A stretch of 16,566 bases of DNA from Chitinophagales bacterium. GTDB lineage: Bacteria; Bacteroidota; Bacteroidia; Chitinophagales; Saprospiraceae. The stretch is from contig JAAFHO010000045.1 of assembly GCA_013297575.1 (NCBI GenBank), forward strand, positions 1 to 16,566, given 5' to 3'. This document shows, piece after piece, positions 1-7,208 of this stretch (the first letter of the stretch is position 1; the number at the start of each line of letters is the position of its first letter). A program made the translations under genes and the position numbers. The notes under the pieces are model-generated. The model searched no databases, had not been told where the DNA came from, and worked only from the letters and a program-made list of their open reading frames with translations.

Positions 1-1775
1 GAAACGGCTTCCACCTGATAACGATGTGCAAGATAAAGTGGCACTAAAACCCGCTCTAAGTCGGCCATTACACGTCCTTTGGGCACCGATTTTTCACCAA
101 AACGCTTCAATCCCGCGTTTCTGACCTGCATTAATCGCAAAAGTTCATCTGCTGCACTATTCCCATTGTCCCATAAATGGGCATCCGGGTGTCCGCTATT
201 GGCCGGGCGAGCGCCATCGTCCGAGATATGCGCTAAACCTAAGCGGATATTTTCCTGAATAATTTTATCCAATTCAACCGATTCATTTGCTCCATCGGGG
301 AAATCTTGGTAACCATACAAAACAGCACGTTTGTCCCATTCCCCAATTTTATCATCATAAGCCTTTGAAAGGTCAAGATCGCCATTGCTATCCAACGTAA
401 TATAAGGATGTGGATAATCCATTACAGATGCCCTCCCGTCCATACTTGCCGCAAAATTATGTGCCAAACCAATCGTATGACCAATTTCATGCGCCGAAAG
501 TTGCCTGAGCCGCGCTAACGCCATTTTTTCTGAAACATCATCTGAGGTTTGATCGCCATCAAAAGGAGACCGCAAACCTTGAGCAATCAAGTAGTCCTGC
601 CGAACACGTAAAGACCCAAGAGAAACATGCCCTTTGATGATTTCGCCCGTACGCGGATCGCTTACTGTACTACCATAACTCCAGCCCCGTGTGGAGCGAT
701 GCACCCATTGCACTAGATTATATCGTACATCCATCGGATCGGCATCTACTGGTAATTCCTTCACAATGAATGCGTTGCGATAACCCGCCGCTTCAAATGC
801 TTGGTTCCACCACCGCGCACCATCCATCAATGCCGATTTGATAGGTTCTGGAGCGCCAGGATCAATATAATAAATAATAGGCTCAACGGGATCGCTTATG
901 GCCGCAGTCGGATCTTTCTTTTCCAACCGGTGCCGAACGATATAGCGTTGGTTGATCGGTTGGCTGATGGGGACTGAATAGTCGTACCAACTGGTTTCAA
1001 AATAACCACTGCGCGGGTCAAAACGGCGCGGTTTATATTGATTATCAGGCAGTTCGATAAATGAATGATGCTGCCGAACCGTTACTGCCGATGGGGTAGG
1101 GGTGACCGAACGAATATATCCGCCCGTTGGTTTTCCCGTGAAAGTAAGTGTGGTTTCCCATTCAGAATTCTTTGGAAAATTTTTGGTACGTTCCAAATAA
1201 ACCGCAGAACGACTTGGATCAAGGGTATAATTACCTTGTTTGGCATCGGCTAAAACACCGACGACATCGCGGGCGTCTTGCATTAAAAAAGGCGTAAAAT
1301 CGACTAAATAACGGTCTTTATCCATTGCTGTAATCGTAAATCCCCACAGCACCGACTGCGCAAATGCTTCTTCTACCGATCTTCGCTCCATTATATTTGG
1401 GCTACTGGCGCGATAAGACAAATTGGGCTGAACGAGTAGTATTTTGTTGCCACTACGCACAAACTTAACGACACGAGTATCTCCCAGTTGGCCCCTGTCA
1501 AGGCCAATATCGTTGCTGCCAACGCCTGCGGGTAAAGAGTTTACATACAAAAACTCTTGGTCTAAACGATTGATTTCCAACCAAATTTTACCTGTTTTTT
1601 CATCCCACCAATACGGAAAGTACCCCGCAAAGGCTTTGTGGTTGCGTGTTTTTGCCGTGATTGAATCAAGCGAGACCAGCGTTGTAGGCTTGGTTACAGT
1701 AGTAGCGGTATTTTTTGGAGAACAAGCCACTACTACAATATTAATAAGCAATAAAAGTAAAAGATTCCTCAACAT
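1..1775 (-). CDS. Zinc-dependent metalloprotease lipoprotein (DUF5117/DUF4953 type), C-terminus cut off by window edge
   Basis: The frame is open from the ATG at 1775 to the left edge, giving 591 codons with no stop. The protein starts MLRNLLLLLL and has a lipobox-like VVAC, so it should be exported and lipidated at Cys18. The zinc site is HEIGHTIGLAH at residues 429-439: His429, His433 and His439 as ligands and Glu430 as catalytic base. A Met-turn-like SVMDYP follows at 450-455. This combination is typical of gluzincin/metzincin-like proteases in the Bacteroidota family carrying DUF5117, DUF5118 and DUF4953 domains, usually about 800 residues or more, so roughly the last quarter is missing. 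The last visible residues, HRYQVEAVS, fit that family. The natural substrate is unknown to me. It lies downstream of the TonB receptor on the same strand, but a large hairpin lies between them, so it may have its own transcript. Confidence 0.9.
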   Translation of the reverse strand, partial: MLRNLLLLLLINIVVVACSPKNTATTVTKPTTLVSLDSITAKTRNHKAFAGYFPYWWDEKTGKIWLEINRLDQEFLYVNSLPAGVGSNDIGLDRGQLGDTRVVKFVRSGNKILLVQPNLSYRASSPNIMERRSVEEAFAQSVLWGFTITAMDKDRYLVDFTPFLMQDARDVVGVLADAKQGNYTLDPSRSAVYLERTKNFPKNSEWETTLTFTGKPTGGYIRSVTPTPSAVTVRQHHSFIELPDNQYKPRRFDPRSGYFETSWYDYSVPISQPINQRYIVRHRLEKKDPTAAISDPVEPIIYYIDPGAPEPIKSALMDGARWWNQAFEAAGYRNAFIVKELPVDADPMDVRYNLVQWVHRSTRGWSYGSTVSDPRTGEIIKGHVSLGSLRVRQDYLIAQGLRSPFDGDQTSDDVSEKMALARLRQLSAHEIGHTIGLAHNFAASMDGRASVMDYPHPYITLDSNGDLDLSKAYDDKIGEWDKRAVLYGYQDFPDGANESVELDKIIQENIRLGLAHISDDGARPANSGHPDAHLWDNGNSAADELLRLMQVRNAGLKRFGEKSVPKGRVMADLERVLVPLYLAHRYQVEAV

Positions 1776-1840
1776 AGCGCGATATTTAAGAAGGTTATCT
1801 ATGGAAGTTTGCAAGGTATAAAAGGTTTTAGTTAAGGTGG

Positions 1841-1853
1841 TGTATAAAATACA
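1841..1853. repeat. Small palindrome beside the large hairpin
   Basis: TGTAT and ATACA flank AAA, a perfect 5-bp inverted repeat touching the left arm of the larger hairpin. It lies 66 bases upstream of the metalloprotease start. It could be an operator or part of a terminator, but it is short and AT-rich and may be chance. Confidence 0.3.
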
Positions 1854-1922
1854 CAAATCTTCACTCTACATGACATTTTTTGGGCAAAGCCTAAAAACAT
1901 TGTCATGTAGAGTGAAGATTTG
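1854..1922 (-). repeat. Perfect 22-bp inverted repeat (large hairpin) between two minus-strand genes
   Basis: The arms 1854-1875 and 1901-1922 are exact reverse complements over 22 bases. The 25-base spacer can itself fold: 1877-1885 against 1889-1897, allowing one G-T pair, around an AAA loop. The element begins 24 bases after the stop codon of the TonB receptor, so it is positioned like a transcription terminator or an mRNA 3'-end protecting hairpin. Neither side has a clean U-tract, and a terminator stem is usually much shorter. A small non-autonomous mobile or REP-like element is the alternative. No second copy is present in this window. Confidence 0.75.
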
Positions 1923-1946
1923 AAATGACGGAATATGTATCTTTAC

Positions 1947-4187
1947 CTATCGGTTCCAACGAACCCCCAAATAAATTATATTCCCACCCATCGGAGCCCA
2001 TAATTGAGATCCATTAAAATATGGGCTTTCTGGTTGATCATAGGCCAAAATGGCGTGGTGTTGTTGGAAATTGGTCAGATTTTCGCCCCCCATATAAATT
2101 TCCATTTTACTAGAAAACACATAAGTAACCTGCGTATTCCAAAGCGAATAAACCGGACTTTGGGTAGGGAAATCATGGGTAAATTCATGCGGTACTTGGG
2201 TGTTATTGGGCAACCGTTGATGTCCTACCAATTGCGTGCGCACATTCATTAACCATTTTTTATTTGGAGTGGTATAATCTAAAGTGACTAAACCCCTAAA
2301 ACGTGGCGTAAGCGGCACCCATCGTAAGGCACCATCGCTATAAGTGGTACGTACATCTTGGTATTTTGCGCTTATTTTTGCTTCAAAACCTTTGAAAAAA
2401 TTGTATTGCACCATAACCATTGCCACTTTTGAAAACGACCGATTACCTTTGGTTTCATAAAAATTAATGGCCAATGGTGTCTGATCTACATCAACTACAA
2501 TTTGATTTTGAAAATCAGTTTCATACAAATCTAACGAAACAGATCCCTTTTTGCCTCCTAATTTGAAATTATGCGTAAAATTGACACCATAGTTCCACGC
2601 CGATTCCATACCCATATTTGGCGCAAATATCAATGCCTTATTGCTGGCCAATAGGCTTACATTTTCGGCTATTAAATTAGGAGAACGGTATCCTTTGCCC
2701 GCCGACAAACGCGCCACTGTCTCTGTTGTGAAATTGTACTTAACACTAGCGCGAGGGGTAAACAACCACCGTTGGAAACGGCTATTCCAATCCAAACGAG
2801 CACCAGCCACTACTGTAATATCGGGGATGCCTAACTTAAGATTAGGCCGATTAAAAGTGTATTCACCCATCACGCCAGGTACAAATTCTTTGCGATCCAA
2901 ATTACTTTCGTTCACAGCCTCCTTAATATCATCGTACTGAATAGACGGCGCTATCACATATTTATGGTCAGTAGTTCCAATAATACTTTGATAGAGGGTT
3001 TGCCAATACACCGATTGCTGTGAGGCTTTCCAAATATTGTGGCCATAATTCGCATCGGTGCGGTGCCATGATGTGGAAGCCATATTGCCCAATTGTTGGT
3101 AAGGTTTCCCGCCAAGACCCTCGAATCCAAATTTCCCCCAAGCCTCTATGCGTTCATTGCGTTGATTGACATCAAAAAGGCGATTTTGGCCTTCGATAGG
3201 TTTAATCTGTCCACTCAAACGCTGATCCGTTAGTGCTTGAACATTGAATTGATAACACACTTTATCGCCTTGGTATTGGTGCCGATACAATGCATTTAAT
3301 TGATGCCGATTGGGCATATCGTAAAAATTATCGTTGTTTCTGTCCCATTTATTTTTGACAAACGAACCATGTAATAATAAACCATTAGCGGTTTTATCAT
3401 TTTTTACTTTATTCAAATGAATATTGGCTTCCCCACGGCCTTCAGTAGAAGTAAACAGGTTGACAAACAACGGTTTATCCGTTAGGGGTTTTACAATATC
3501 TGCATTGATTTGTCCTGTCATTCCGCTGTAGCCATTGACCACTGTACTGGCTCCTTTTGCCAAAAGAATACCACTTAGCCAAGATCCAGGCACCATTTCA
3601 AAAGCAAACGGTGTGGCAATTCCATTCAATGTAGGTCTGTTTTCTAGCAAAAATTGGCTGTAAATACCGCGTAAACCCAGCATTTGAATTTCTTTTACGC
3701 CAGTAACGGCATTAGGAAAAGCCAAATCGACGGTGCCATTGGTTTCAAAACTTTCTGATAAATTACAGCAAGGTGCTTTTCGCAATTCCCGCCCATTGAT
3801 ACTTTCTATATTACGCGGATCGAGGGTACTTACGGAGTTGCCAAAACGCTGTTCTGTGATATCCACTCCCTGCAATGCTGTAATGCCTTGAATAACGACC
3901 CAAAGACTATCTTCTCCGGGCAATACCTCAATAGTAACCACATTATAACCTACATACTGCACCACCAAAGAGTCCGGTTTTGTACGTGCTGGCAACCTAA
4001 ATGCGCCATCTATATCGGTATTCGTACCATTTTTACGATCCTTCCAATACACCGAAGCACCAGTCAGTAATTCATCTTTTTCATTGGTAACAATACCAAA
4101 AATACTTGTTTTTTGTGCAACGAGGGTATTGACTATATTGGATAAAATAAAGACAATCAATGTCTTTAATGCAATTTTTTTATACAT
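1947..4187 (-). CDS. TonB-dependent outer-membrane receptor with N-terminal carboxypeptidase-like domain
   Basis: Energised outer-membrane importer, 746 residues. I place the start at 4187 because MYKKIALKTLIVFILS begins a clean signal peptide ending near VAQ (residue 25); the longer frame from 4235 would add 16 non-signal residues. Residues 26 to about 101 form the CarboxypepD_reg-like domain (KTSIFGIV...DIDGAFRLP...VVQYVGY). The plug covers about 115-235 and includes APCCNLSESFETN, EIQMLGLRGIYSQ and GMTGQINADIVKP. The remainder is a 22-strand-type barrel ending YLGVRWNR. The PCCNLSESFETN plug motif is one I associate with Bacteroidota receptors encoded next to HYC_CC_PP proteins, and the upstream gene here resembles that family. 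Uptake of a metal or metallophore is therefore likely but inferred; the substrate cannot be read from sequence. Confidence 0.93.
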   Translation of the reverse strand: MYKKIALKTLIVFILSNIVNTLVAQKTSIFGIVTNEKDELLTGASVYWKDRKNGTNTDIDGAFRLPARTKPDSLVVQYVGYNVVTIEVLPGEDSLWVVIQGITALQGVDITEQRFGNSVSTLDPRNIESINGRELRKAPCCNLSESFETNGTVDLAFPNAVTGVKEIQMLGLRGIYSQFLLENRPTLNGIATPFAFEMVPGSWLSGILLAKGASTVVNGYSGMTGQINADIVKPLTDKPLFVNLFTSTEGRGEANIHLNKVKNDKTANGLLLHGSFVKNKWDRNNDNFYDMPNRHQLNALYRHQYQGDKVCYQFNVQALTDQRLSGQIKPIEGQNRLFDVNQRNERIEAWGKFGFEGLGGKPYQQLGNMASTSWHRTDANYGHNIWKASQQSVYWQTLYQSIIGTTDHKYVIAPSIQYDDIKEAVNESNLDRKEFVPGVMGEYTFNRPNLKLGIPDITVVAGARLDWNSRFQRWLFTPRASVKYNFTTETVARLSAGKGYRSPNLIAENVSLLASNKALIFAPNMGMESAWNYGVNFTHNFKLGGKKGSVSLDLYETDFQNQIVVDVDQTPLAINFYETKGNRSFSKVAMVMVQYNFFKGFEAKISAKYQDVRTTYSDGALRWVPLTPRFRGLVTLDYTTPNKKWLMNVRTQLVGHQRLPNNTQVPHEFTHDFPTQSPVYSLWNTQVTYVFSSKMEIYMGGENLTNFQQHHAILAYDQPESPYFNGSQLWAPMGGNIIYLGVRWNR

Positions 4188-4251
4188 TTTATGAATGTTT
4201 ATTAGGCCAAAAGGTTCGCCGATAATAATGGGCAAAACCTAAAATAAAGAT

Positions 4252-4284
4252 GAAAAAGGCACGAATAATTTGTTCAGAAGTGCC
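4252..4284 (-). terminator. Possible Rho-independent terminator after the HYC_CC_PP-like gene
   Basis: Read on the minus strand, GGCAC (4284-4280) pairs with GTGCC (4262-4258), with a possible inner GAA/TTC pair, and the stem is followed at once by TTTTT (4257-4253). It begins 26 bases after the stop of the gene at 4310-4819. The stem is short, so efficiency is doubtful. If it works, the receptor gene would need its own promoter in 4188-4252. A second tiny hairpin, GGCT-TT-AGCC, lies at 4286-4295. Confidence 0.45.
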
Positions 4285-4309
4285 GGGCTAAAGCCAAATT
4301 CATAAAAAC

Positions 4310-4819
4310 CTAACAACGTGCAATCTCGTGCAACAAACAAATAGTACGCCCACTAAGAGCAGGTGGCAATTCAGGAGGAACTACATGTTCTGGAATAGGA
4401 AGTAAGGATATTTCAATGGTATAAATTGGAATGGAAGGAAGTAGTACTGAAGGAGTCGGTAGAGCAACTTTTATGTTTTTAAACAAAACCGACACATCGT
4501 GCAAATCAACGCTTAGTGTTAATTGTTTCGAGGATGTTTTCATGCACCCCGGATCAGAAAAAGTAATTTTTGAGGTAGAGGGAAGCGCTATAGTAGGAGT
4601 TGGTGAACAGCAGGATTTTGATGACGTTGCTCCAAAAACTAAACAGCATTCTAAATCATCTGAAAATGATGCAACGAATTGATTTTCATCATTAAATAAG
4701 GAATAAGTAGTTTGGTCTAAACAATAGCAATATACTGCGTAAAGCCTAATTCCTACGGTAGAAACCAATAAAGAAAAAGCCCATAAGCAGATGATTAGGT
4801 ATCGCAAATGTAATTTCAT
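4310..4819 (-). CDS. Cys-rich HYC_CC_PP-like exported protein, diverged
   Basis: A 169-residue protein with an N-terminal hydrophobic segment (about 7-29) and ten cysteines at 11, 31, 33, 58, 59, 70, 71, 92, 161 and 169. The order of features matches the HYC_CC_PP family of small Bacteroidota proteins found beside TonB receptors: a YC motif just after the signal or anchor (VYCYC, 29-33), two Cys pairs (ECC 57-59, SCC 69-71), a variable middle, then a PP motif (VPPELPP, 147-153) and a short tail. The usual His of HYC is Val29 here and the tail is unusual (ending HEIARC), so the assignment is by pattern. Function in the family is not established; the cysteines and the neighbouring receptor suggest metal binding or sensing in the periplasm. 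It starts 32 bases after the Omp85-like gene ends. Confidence 0.72.
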   Translation of the reverse strand: MKLHLRYLIICLWAFSLLVSTVGIRLYAVYCYCLDQTTYSLFNDENQFVASFSDDLECCLVFGATSSKSCCSPTPTIALPSTSKITFSDPGCMKTSSKQLTLSVDLHDVSVLFKNIKVALPTPSVLLPSIPIYTIEISLLPIPEHVVPPELPPALSGRTICLLHEIARC

Positions 4820-4823
4820 GCTA

Positions 4824-4831
4824 CAAAGGTA
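4824..4831 (-). promoter_or_regulatory. Bacteroidota -7 element TACCTTTG, four bases before the ATG
   Basis: On the minus strand TACCTTTG fits the TAnnTTTG consensus exactly. It is followed by TAGC and then the ATG at 4819. A TTG at 4855-4857 lies 23 bases upstream, at the outer limit of reported -33 spacing in this phylum. If used, the transcript would start at or within a few bases of the start codon, that is leaderless or nearly so. The serine hydrolase gene at 8636 has the same arrangement. Confidence 0.5.
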
Positions 4832-4851
4832 ATACTTAATTAACCAATTAA

Positions 4852-6297
4852 CTACAATTTAGTTCTGACATAAATGCCAGTTTGCCCCGTTATCGTATTC
4901 ATCCAAGCCACTTGCATCGCGGTACGCTTATAAAAAACCAAATCTAATCCAAGGCCATAAGCATACAAAAACCTATTGGTCAACGTATTATTATCGCCAT
5001 ACCAAGGATCTTTAGCATACCCAACATCATTTTGAATACTGATATATGCTTGTGTTTCTATGGACTTACATCGGGAACAGCGTTTTTTTACTATTTTAGG
5101 ATAATGTATATTCCTGTCAAAAAAACGCGTCCGCACCGATGTTTTTAGCACACCCAAATCAAGTCCATCCATCACAAAATACTCGTAACCGCGCACCAAA
5201 TCGCCGCCATAGCCCAAGGAACTATTATTGAAATATGGCGGTTTGGACCGCGGTAAACTGTATCGGCCTCTTACGGCGGTTTCGAGACTAAGCCGCTTAC
5301 TCAGGTTGAAAAATTTACTCACCTCAAGGCGTAATCTAGTCAAATGTAAATCATCCGAAGGAAGCAAACCATTTTGTCGTGCTTCAAAAAGAATATTCCA
5401 CCCCCGCATCGGATAAGCCCTAATATCGCGGTTATCATACGAATACGAATACACAAAACTATTATGGCGTTGCCCCGTAACCCCAGTCGCTCCAAAGAAA
5501 TTTGGATTAATTTCGTAAGCGATGGTATCGGCAATGGTTGTATTTCGGTGTTCTAATAAAAAACTATGCGTATAAAAAAGTGCAGGCCTCCACGTCACAC
5601 TAATTTCTCCAATAAATCGCCGGATAGCATAAAAATTGGGATTAGAAAAGAAGACTAATTTGTTATTGAGGGTGCTTACGGCTACCTCCCTTGTCCTTGA
5701 ATAAGTAGCGGCAAATTGAATACCTATCGTTTGCTTTTTATTGATAGTAGGTGTTCTATATCTGATACTAAATCGCTGGTTATATCCTGCAGTAGCGGTA
5801 AGGTTGATGACATCGGCGTGGCCAGTTACATTGTATTGGGTATAATCGCCGCCGTAGTTGGTGCGCTTGAGCGATCGGTTGAATTCTTTCCACCAAACAT
5901 TAAAGTTCCTGTCCACCAATTCAAAAACAGGAGAAGGAAACCAATACCACGACTCCCGTACTTTAATATGCACCACAATATGATCTGGTGTACTTCCTCT
6001 ACTGGTCTCCACATCAACGTCATTAAATATGCTAAGATTGACAATCCGGTTGCGGTTGCGGTCAAGCGTTTTTTGGAGTTCTTGGCTAGGGATAGAATCT
6101 CCAACTCGAAATTCCAATTCGCGGAGAATGAGCGGTTTACGTGTTATTTTATTCCCTTCAACCGTGATAGAATCGATTTTTATAAAAAAAAATGGAAGTG
6201 TATACTTGTTGGATTGAGAGAAGACCAAGTTTTGTGAAAAAACGAGTAAAATCAATAAAAACAAGTGTTTTTTGACCAAATATCGCGAATATATCAA
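4852..6297 (-). CDS. BamA/TamA (Omp85) family outer-membrane protein with one POTRA domain
   Basis: A 481-residue outer-membrane protein. A signal peptide runs over about 8-28 (VKKHLFLLILLVF...FSQ). A single POTRA domain follows at about 42-114 (IDSITVEGNKITRKPLILREL to VVHIKVRE). The rest is a 16-strand-type barrel with two Omp85 hallmarks: YDNRDIRAYPMRGW at 287-300 and the loop-6 motif VRGY at 368-371. BamA proper has five POTRA domains and about 800 residues, so this is a short paralogue. Such proteins insert or export other envelope proteins, but the client is unknown. A CxxC (Cys407, Cys410 in KKRCSRCK) sits in a loop after the VRGY strand. The start codon is TTG at 6297; an in-frame TAA upstream rules out a longer form, and another TTG at 6279 would also leave the signal peptide intact. 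Confidence 0.88.
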   Translation of the reverse strand: MIYSRYLVKKHLFLLILLVFSQNLVFSQSNKYTLPFFFIKIDSITVEGNKITRKPLILRELEFRVGDSIPSQELQKTLDRNRNRIVNLSIFNDVDVETSRGSTPDHIVVHIKVRESWYWFPSPVFELVDRNFNVWWKEFNRSLKRTNYGGDYTQYNVTGHADVINLTATAGYNQRFSIRYRTPTINKKQTIGIQFAATYSRTREVAVSTLNNKLVFFSNPNFYAIRRFIGEISVTWRPALFYTHSFLLEHRNTTIADTIAYEINPNFFGATGVTGQRHNSFVYSYSYDNRDIRAYPMRGWNILFEARQNGLLPSDDLHLTRLRLEVSKFFNLSKRLSLETAVRGRYSLPRSKPPYFNNSSLGYGGDLVRGYEYFVMDGLDLGVLKTSVRTRFFDRNIHYPKIVKKRCSRCKSIETQAYISIQNDVGYAKDPWYGDNNTLTNRFLYAYGLGLDLVFYKRTAMQVAWMNTITGQTGIYVRTKL

Positions 6298-6456
6298 TGT
6301 AATTTGTTGTGTTTATCTCCAGTTAATAATGCCTAAACCCTGCTTTGAAAGGGCTTCGCAAGCACAAATAAACGCCTAACTTATTGAATCTAATAAAAAA
6401 AGGCGCGTTTTTTGTAAATACATTATTACTTTTGTCACAAAATTAATCCAATACGC
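6298..6456. other. Divergent intergenic region
   Basis: This 159-base spacer separates the Omp85-like gene (minus) from the coiled-coil gene (plus), so it must hold both promoters if they are transcribed from here. On the plus strand AAACGCCT (6370-6377) can pair with AGGCG-CG-TTT (6401-6410), with a two-base bulge, and a short T-run follows. This is terminator-shaped, but no gene runs into it on that strand. I see no recognisable minus-strand -7 element. Confidence 0.6.
6427..6434 (+). promoter_or_regulatory. Bacteroidota -7 element TACTTTTG
   Basis: An exact TAnnTTTG match 22 bases before the ATG at 6457. No TTG lies at the expected 17-23 base distance upstream; the nearest, at 6412-6414, is 12 bases away. 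That leaves a -7-only candidate. Confidence 0.5.
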
Positions 6457-7137
6457 ATGGAAGCCTTAACTCAAGACCCAGTTTTATACTGGCTTATTTG
6501 GACGATTGCGACTGTCATCGGTATCATTTTAGGTTGGTCGTTACGTGCTAATTGGCGCGAACGTGCCATAATGCAAGCTTATGAACAGAGCGAACAAGAA
6601 CGCAATTCGGTTGCGCATTTGTATGGTCAACTAAAAAATCAGCATGACCAAAAAACGGCAGAGATGAAACGCCTGTCTTTGGAATCGGCGCACCTTCGCC
6701 AGCAATTGCAATTGCTCGAAATAGAAAATGCCACCCGCCAATCGGTGCGTGATGCAGAATCTTTAAGGTTAGAAAAAGCGCAAGCAGAAGCCGCTCATTC
6801 CTCCGAAAAAATTATGTTGCTCGAGGAGAATATCCGCTTTTTGCGTTTGCGCGATCAGCAGTTTGGCACTGAAATTACACGTTTACACGAAGAAGTACAA
6901 GGATGGAAAAGGCTACAACGAGATTTCTCTGGCATGCTCAATCAAATCCAATCCCTCGAAACGAGATCTGCGCTTTTGGAAGAAGAACGCAGTGCCCTTA
7001 AACTACAATTAGAGACCTCACGTGTGGAAATATCTAACCTCCAAAATAGTTTGGCACTCGTGAACGCTTCTGCGGAAGGAGATTCAGACCAAAGAGATTT
7101 TACAAACCCATCCGGACATCCTGACGATAGCGAATAG
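6457..7137 (+). CDS. Membrane-anchored coiled-coil protein of unknown function
   Basis: A 226-residue protein that I cannot assign to a named family. Residues 1-9 are short and polar, residues about 10-30 (VLYWLIWTIATVIGIILGWS) form one transmembrane helix, and a basic RANWRERA follows, so the long C-terminal part should face the cytoplasm. Residues about 40-205 are almost pure heptad-like sequence rich in Glu, Gln, Leu, Arg and Lys (QLKNQHDQKTAEMKRLSLES and LLEEENIR-like stretches), predicting a long parallel coiled coil. The tail (about 206-226) is acidic and disordered-looking, ending HPDDSE. It resembles in layout small anchored scaffolding proteins; a role in cell-envelope organisation is a guess. 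It is followed 71 bases later by pepP on the same strand. Confidence 0.85.
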   Translation: MEALTQDPVLYWLIWTIATVIGIILGWSLRANWRERAIMQAYEQSEQERNSVAHLYGQLKNQHDQKTAEMKRLSLESAHLRQQLQLLEIENATRQSVRDAESLRLEKAQAEAAHSSEKIMLLEENIRFLRLRDQQFGTEITRLHEEVQGWKRLQRDFSGMLNQIQSLETRSALLEEERSALKLQLETSRVEISNLQNSLALVNASAEGDSDQRDFTNPSGHPDDSE

Positions 7138-7190
7138 TTATAAAGACACCACCACGTCATCACTCAGCCTAATACCACTACCTAATTTAT

Positions 7191-7198
7191 TAATTTTG
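7191..7198 (+). promoter_or_regulatory. Bacteroidota -7 element TAATTTTG
   Basis: An exact TAnnTTTG match whose last base is 10 bases before the pepP ATG at 7209. No convincing -33 TTG is present. It suggests pepP can be transcribed separately from the coiled-coil gene, with a very short leader. Confidence 0.45.
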
Positions 7199-7208
7199 TT
7201 TTTATTGC

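Noticed and set aside
1444..1821. A 125-codon plus-strand open frame over the start of the metalloprotease
   Set aside because: It lies antisense to a frame with a lipobox, HEXXH motif and unbroken 591 codons; its own translation has no domain-like features.
4188..4235. A 16-residue extension of the TonB receptor from the ATG at 4235
   Set aside because: The signal peptide starts at Met17 of that form, so 4187 is the more likely start.
4230..4244. GGGCAAAACCTAAAA resembles GGGCAAAGCCTAAAA at 1882-1896 (14 of 15 bases)
   Set aside because: Both copies are intergenic around the receptor gene, but the match is short, AT-rich and lacks the surrounding inverted repeat, so chance cannot be excluded.
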